DNA of 16,972 bases from Pseudomonadota bacterium (GTDB lineage Bacteria; Myxococcota; UBA9042; PHBI01), in NCBI GenBank assembly GCA_005772945.1, contig SXIE01000358.1, forward strand, positions 1-16,972, given 5' to 3'. The notes under the pieces are model-generated. The model saw only the letters and a list, made by a program, of their open reading frames with translations, did no database searches and was not told where the DNA came from. This document shows positions 14,807-16,972 of the stretch, piece by piece (the first letter of the stretch is position 1; each line of letters starts with the position of its first letter). Made by a program: the position numbers and the translations under genes.

Positions 14807-15607
14807 TCAGAGCTGACTGAGCAGAAGCAGGAGGGCGTCCCAATCGGGCTCGGTCGCGACCTCGTCCCCGTCGAAGTCCTCGCTGAGCGGCTCCTGGAAT
14901 TCCGGCGCCACGAGCGGCGCCACGACCGGCGCGGGCATCGCCACGGGCTTGCTCGCCCGCGCCACCGGCCCTGTCTGCGGACCCGCCACCCGGATCCCGA
15001 GCAGCATGTCGGCCCCATTCCACTCCTCGGGCATGAGCTCGCGCCGCCCGCGACCCGGCCACGGGTCCCGCACGATGGCCTGCGTCACGCTGTCACCGTT
15101 CCAGGGATCCTTCACGTACCCGAGCGCCGTCAGCACCATCGCGTGCCCGAGCGTCCCGACCATGAGCGGTCGGTCGGCCGCCAGCTCGCGGGCCGCATCC
15201 TCGCGCGACACGAGCCCTGCCGTGACCTGGAAGCGCCGCCCGCGATCGTCCTGCCACTCGCGACTGAGCGTCGTCAGAATCTGCTGCGTCGTCCCCGGCA
15301 TATTGACGACCTGACCGAACGTCTCGGCCACGATGCGCTCCTGCGCGACCTCGTAGCCGTAGTAGCGGAACACCATCGCGATGCTCGCCGCCCAGCACCA
15401 CTGCGACATGCGCTGCCCACCGGCCGTCGCCACCGTGGCCTCGACCGTGTCGCTGCGGATCCCCGCCATGCATTGCTCGCGACCATCGCCGAGCGGAGAG
15501 CACGTCGCACCCGCGCGCGCCGCGCCCGCCAGGCCCCCTAGCGCCGACGCCACCACCAGCGCCCCGACCACCCCCACGCCGCCGCGACGCCAAGCCCTCG
15601 CTCTCAC
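14807..15607 (-). CDS. Secreted papain-like cysteine protease (C39/AvrRpt2-like), 266 aa, GTG start
   Basis: The signal peptide has a basic n-region (RARAWRRGG), a hydrophobic core (VGVVGALVVASALGGLAGA) and an ARA cleavage site near residue 32. The mature part shows the papain-like signature QRMSQWCWAASIAMVFRYYG: Gln65 for the oxyanion hole, nucleophile Cys71, then His155 in MVGTLGHAMVLTALGY and an acidic residue at VRDPWPG (Asp181). The QxxxxxCWAA pattern fits the C39-like and AvrRpt2-type peptidase families. The end is a Pro/Ala-rich, then acidic tail. GTG 15607 is chosen because AGGAGG lies six bases upstream; the in-frame ATG at 15625 has no ribosome binding site. The start lies in a long inverted repeat. 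The substrate is unknown; an extracellular or cell-wall target is likely. Confidence 0.8.
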   Translation of the reverse strand: MRARAWRRGGVGVVGALVVASALGGLAGAARAGATCSPLGDGREQCMAGIRSDTVEATVATAGGQRMSQWCWAASIAMVFRYYGYEVAQERIVAETFGQVVNMPGTTQQILTTLSREWQDDRGRRFQVTAGLVSREDAARELAADRPLMVGTLGHAMVLTALGYVKDPWNGDSVTQAIVRDPWPGRGRRELMPEEWNGADMLLGIRVAGPQTGPVARASKPVAMPAPVVAPLVAPEFQEPLSEDFDGDEVATEPDWDALLLLLSQL

Positions 15608-15654
15608 GACCTGCCTCCTGTTCATGCGCGATGTGCGCAGGCAGTCGTGAGAGC
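15600..15654 (-). promoter_or_regulatory. Long inverted repeat spanning the ribosome binding site and start of the protease gene
   Basis: The arms are GCTCTCACGAC plus CTGCCT (15600-15616) and AGGCAG plus TCGTGAGAGC (15639-15654). The pairing is 16 base pairs with one bulged base around a loop of 22. In the mRNA the 3' arm contains the GUG start (15607-15605) and part of AGGAGG (15619-15614), so folding would hide the initiation site. The upstream in-frame AUG (15625-15623) lies in the loop. It could act as a translational switch, an RNA thermometer, a terminator of the upstream reductase transcript, or a protein operator. Confidence 0.65.
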
Positions 15655-15715
15655 AAGCCGCGCGCCACCACCACGACCGCATGACAGGGCGACCCGCGGC
15701 CTCACGCCGCCGGCC

Positions 15716-15751
15716 GTCCCATGGGACAGCACGAGAGTCGTCCCATGGGCC
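15716..15751. promoter_or_regulatory. Two CCCATGGG palindromes, 24 bp apart: candidate operator
   Basis: GTCCCATGGGAC (15716-15727, perfect 12-bp palindrome) and GTCCCATGGGCC (15740-15751) have centres 24 bases apart, which places them near the same face of the helix. They lie between the reductase stop (15770) and the protease start (15607), that is 110-145 bases upstream of the protease gene. The bound factor is unknown. Confidence 0.45.
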
Positions 15752-15769
15752 ACGGGGTCCGCGCGGGGC

Positions 15770-16972
15770 TCAGGGCGCCGGGGACTCGCGATTCGCGACG
15801 TACGTCAGCCATCCGCCCGACAGGCTCCGCACCTCGAACCCCTGCTGCAGGAGGAAGCGCTGCGCGTAATACGCGCGCTGGCCGCCCGCGCAATACACCA
15901 GGATCGGGCGCCGCCGATCGAGCGTCTCGAACGCCTGCCGCAAGGTCGGCAACGGCATCAGCAGCGCCCCCGGGACGTGCCCGCGCGCGAACTCCTCGGG
16001 CTGCCGCACATCGAGGAGCGTGACTTGCGCCGGGTCCGCGCCCGCGAGCTCGGACCACGTCGCCTGCGGCATGTCGCCGTTCAGCACGTTCGCGGCCATC
16101 ATGCCCGCCACGTTGACCGGATCCTTGGCGGCGCCGAATTGCGGCGCGTAGCAGAGCTCCGCTTCCGCCAAGTCGAAGACCGTCGCGCCCAGCTGCAGCG
16201 CCATCGCGATGACGTCGATGCGCTTGTCGACCCCATCCGCGCCGACCGCCTGAGCGCCCAACACGTGCCCCGACGGCGTCTCGAAGATGAGCTTCAGGTG
16301 GATCGGCTTGGCACCCGGGTAATACCCGGCGTGACTTCCCGGATGGAGATGCACGACGTCGAAGTCGGTGCGCCCCGCGCGCGTGAGGCCCTTCTCGCTC
16401 GCGCCCGTCGTCGCGACCATCATCCCGAAGACACCGACGATCGCCGTGCCCTGGATGCCCCGGAAGCTGGCGACGTGACCCTCGCGCCCCGCTATCGACG
16501 CGGCCGCGACGCGCCCCTGCCGATTCCCCGGACCCGCCAGCGGCATGAGCGTCGGCCGCTCGAGCACCACGTCGTAATTCTCGACCACGTCGCCGACCGC
16601 CCAGATCCCCGGCGCCGACGTGCGCATGCTCGCGTCGACCACGACCCCACCGAACGCGCCGAGCGCGATCCCCGCGTCGCGCGCGAGCGTCGTCTCGGGC
16701 CGCACCCCGATAGCGAGGATGACCAGATCGGCCTCGATCGCGCTGCCCGCGGCGGTCTTGACCAAGAGGCGCTCGCCCGCCACCGACTCGATCGCGCTCA
16801 CGCCCTCCGAGAGACGCAGCGTCACCCCGTGGGTCGTCAGATGCTCGCCGACCCGCAGCGCGACATCGCGATCGAGCGGCGGCATGACCTGCGGCGCCTT
16901 CTCGACGATGGTCACGACGAGCCCGCGGTGCGTCAGGTTCTCGGCCATCTCGAGCCCGAGGAAGCCGCCGCC
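15770..16972 (-). CDS. CoA-disulfide/persulfide reductase with C-terminal rhodanese domain (N-terminus outside the window)
   Basis: The visible 400 residues begin inside the NAD-binding loop (GGGFLGLEMAE) and include the second FAD motif SAPGIWAVGDVVE. They also include the dimerisation domain of the CoA-disulfide reductase/NADH-oxidase family (ASEKGLTRAG, HAGYYPGAKPIHLKL, LCYAPQFGAAKDPVNVAGM). The last 100 residues are a rhodanese domain: LLDVRQPEEFARGHVPGA and the active loop YCAGGQRA, with Cys at visible residue 361. This fusion is known from CoADR-RHD and NADH persulfide reductases, which reduce CoA-disulfide or CoA-persulfide and handle sulfane sulfur. The redox cysteine near the FAD (SxxTCGLPY) should lie beyond the right edge. 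The neighbouring protease is on the same strand, 162 bases away. Confidence 0.9.
   Translation of the reverse strand, partial: GGGFLGLEMAENLTHRGLVVTIVEKAPQVMPPLDRDVALRVGEHLTTHGVTLRLSEGVSAIESVAGERLLVKTAAGSAIEADLVILAIGVRPETTLARDAGIALGAFGGVVVDASMRTSAPGIWAVGDVVENYDVVLERPTLMPLAGPGNRQGRVAAASIAGREGHVASFRGIQGTAIVGVFGMMVATTGASEKGLTRAGRTDFDVVHLHPGSHAGYYPGAKPIHLKLIFETPSGHVLGAQAVGADGVDKRIDVIAMALQLGATVFDLAEAELCYAPQFGAAKDPVNVAGMMAANVLNGDMPQATWSELAGADPAQVTLLDVRQPEEFARGHVPGALLMPLPTLRQAFETLDRRRPILVYCAGGQRAYYAQRFLLQQGFEVRSLSGGWLTYVANRESPAP

Noticed and set aside
13945..14820. A + strand frame with Ser-Asp repeats (SDAVSD) that looks like an Sdr-type adhesin
   Set aside because: It is the complement of the LamG lipoprotein's Ser/Glu stalk; it has no ribosome binding site or signal peptide, while the minus strand has a lipobox, a LamG domain and a strong ribosome binding site.

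Overview
The window is high-GC DNA with the flavour of a myxobacterium (Myxococcota). This is an inference from the long cysteine-rich lipoprotein built of DCGG-type repeats, the stalked LamG lipoprotein, several putative lipoproteins, strong purine-rich ribosome binding sites and GC-rich third codon positions. No RNA gene, CRISPR array or replication origin was seen.

Left part (1-5738): the C-terminal tail of a probable transposase enters from the left edge. It is followed by a leucine-rich-repeat gene on the + strand. Facing it is a tight minus-strand cluster read from 5738 down to 694: a phosphoribosyltransferase, two tandem paralogous FAD oxidoreductases of the CrtI/CrtO/PYROXD2 type, a CoxG-like START-fold (SRPBCC) protein with a C-terminal amphipathic tail, and an unrecognised 72-residue protein. 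Two of the junctions are 4-base ATGA overlaps. Two flavoenzymes that probably act on hydrophobic substrates, coupled to a lipid/quinone-carrier-like protein and a small partner, are my best candidate for an undescribed system.

Middle (5739-13056): a divergent control region leads to a TerB-like/PPP-phosphatase fusion on +. Next come a minus-strand nucleotidyltransferase-fold gene with a substituted catalytic Asp and a 1300-residue cysteine-rich lipoprotein ending in a seven-bladed propeller. Two copies of a 91-bp structured repeat (85 of 91 positions identical by eye), each containing a perfect 22-bp palindrome, lie in the same orientation at 7788-7878 and 12966-13056. They bracket the nucleotidyltransferase and the lipoprotein.

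Right part (13057-16972): a small gene graveyard (start of a pyroglutamyl-peptidase-like gene, a lipoprotein 5' end and a GNAT acetyltransferase 5' end whose 3' halves are missing). After that come minus-strand genes for a LamG lipoprotein on a Ser/Glu repeat stalk, a secreted papain-like cysteine protease, and (cut by the right edge) a CoA-disulfide/persulfide reductase with a C-terminal rhodanese domain. The protease gene has a striking long inverted repeat that spans its ribosome binding site and start codon.
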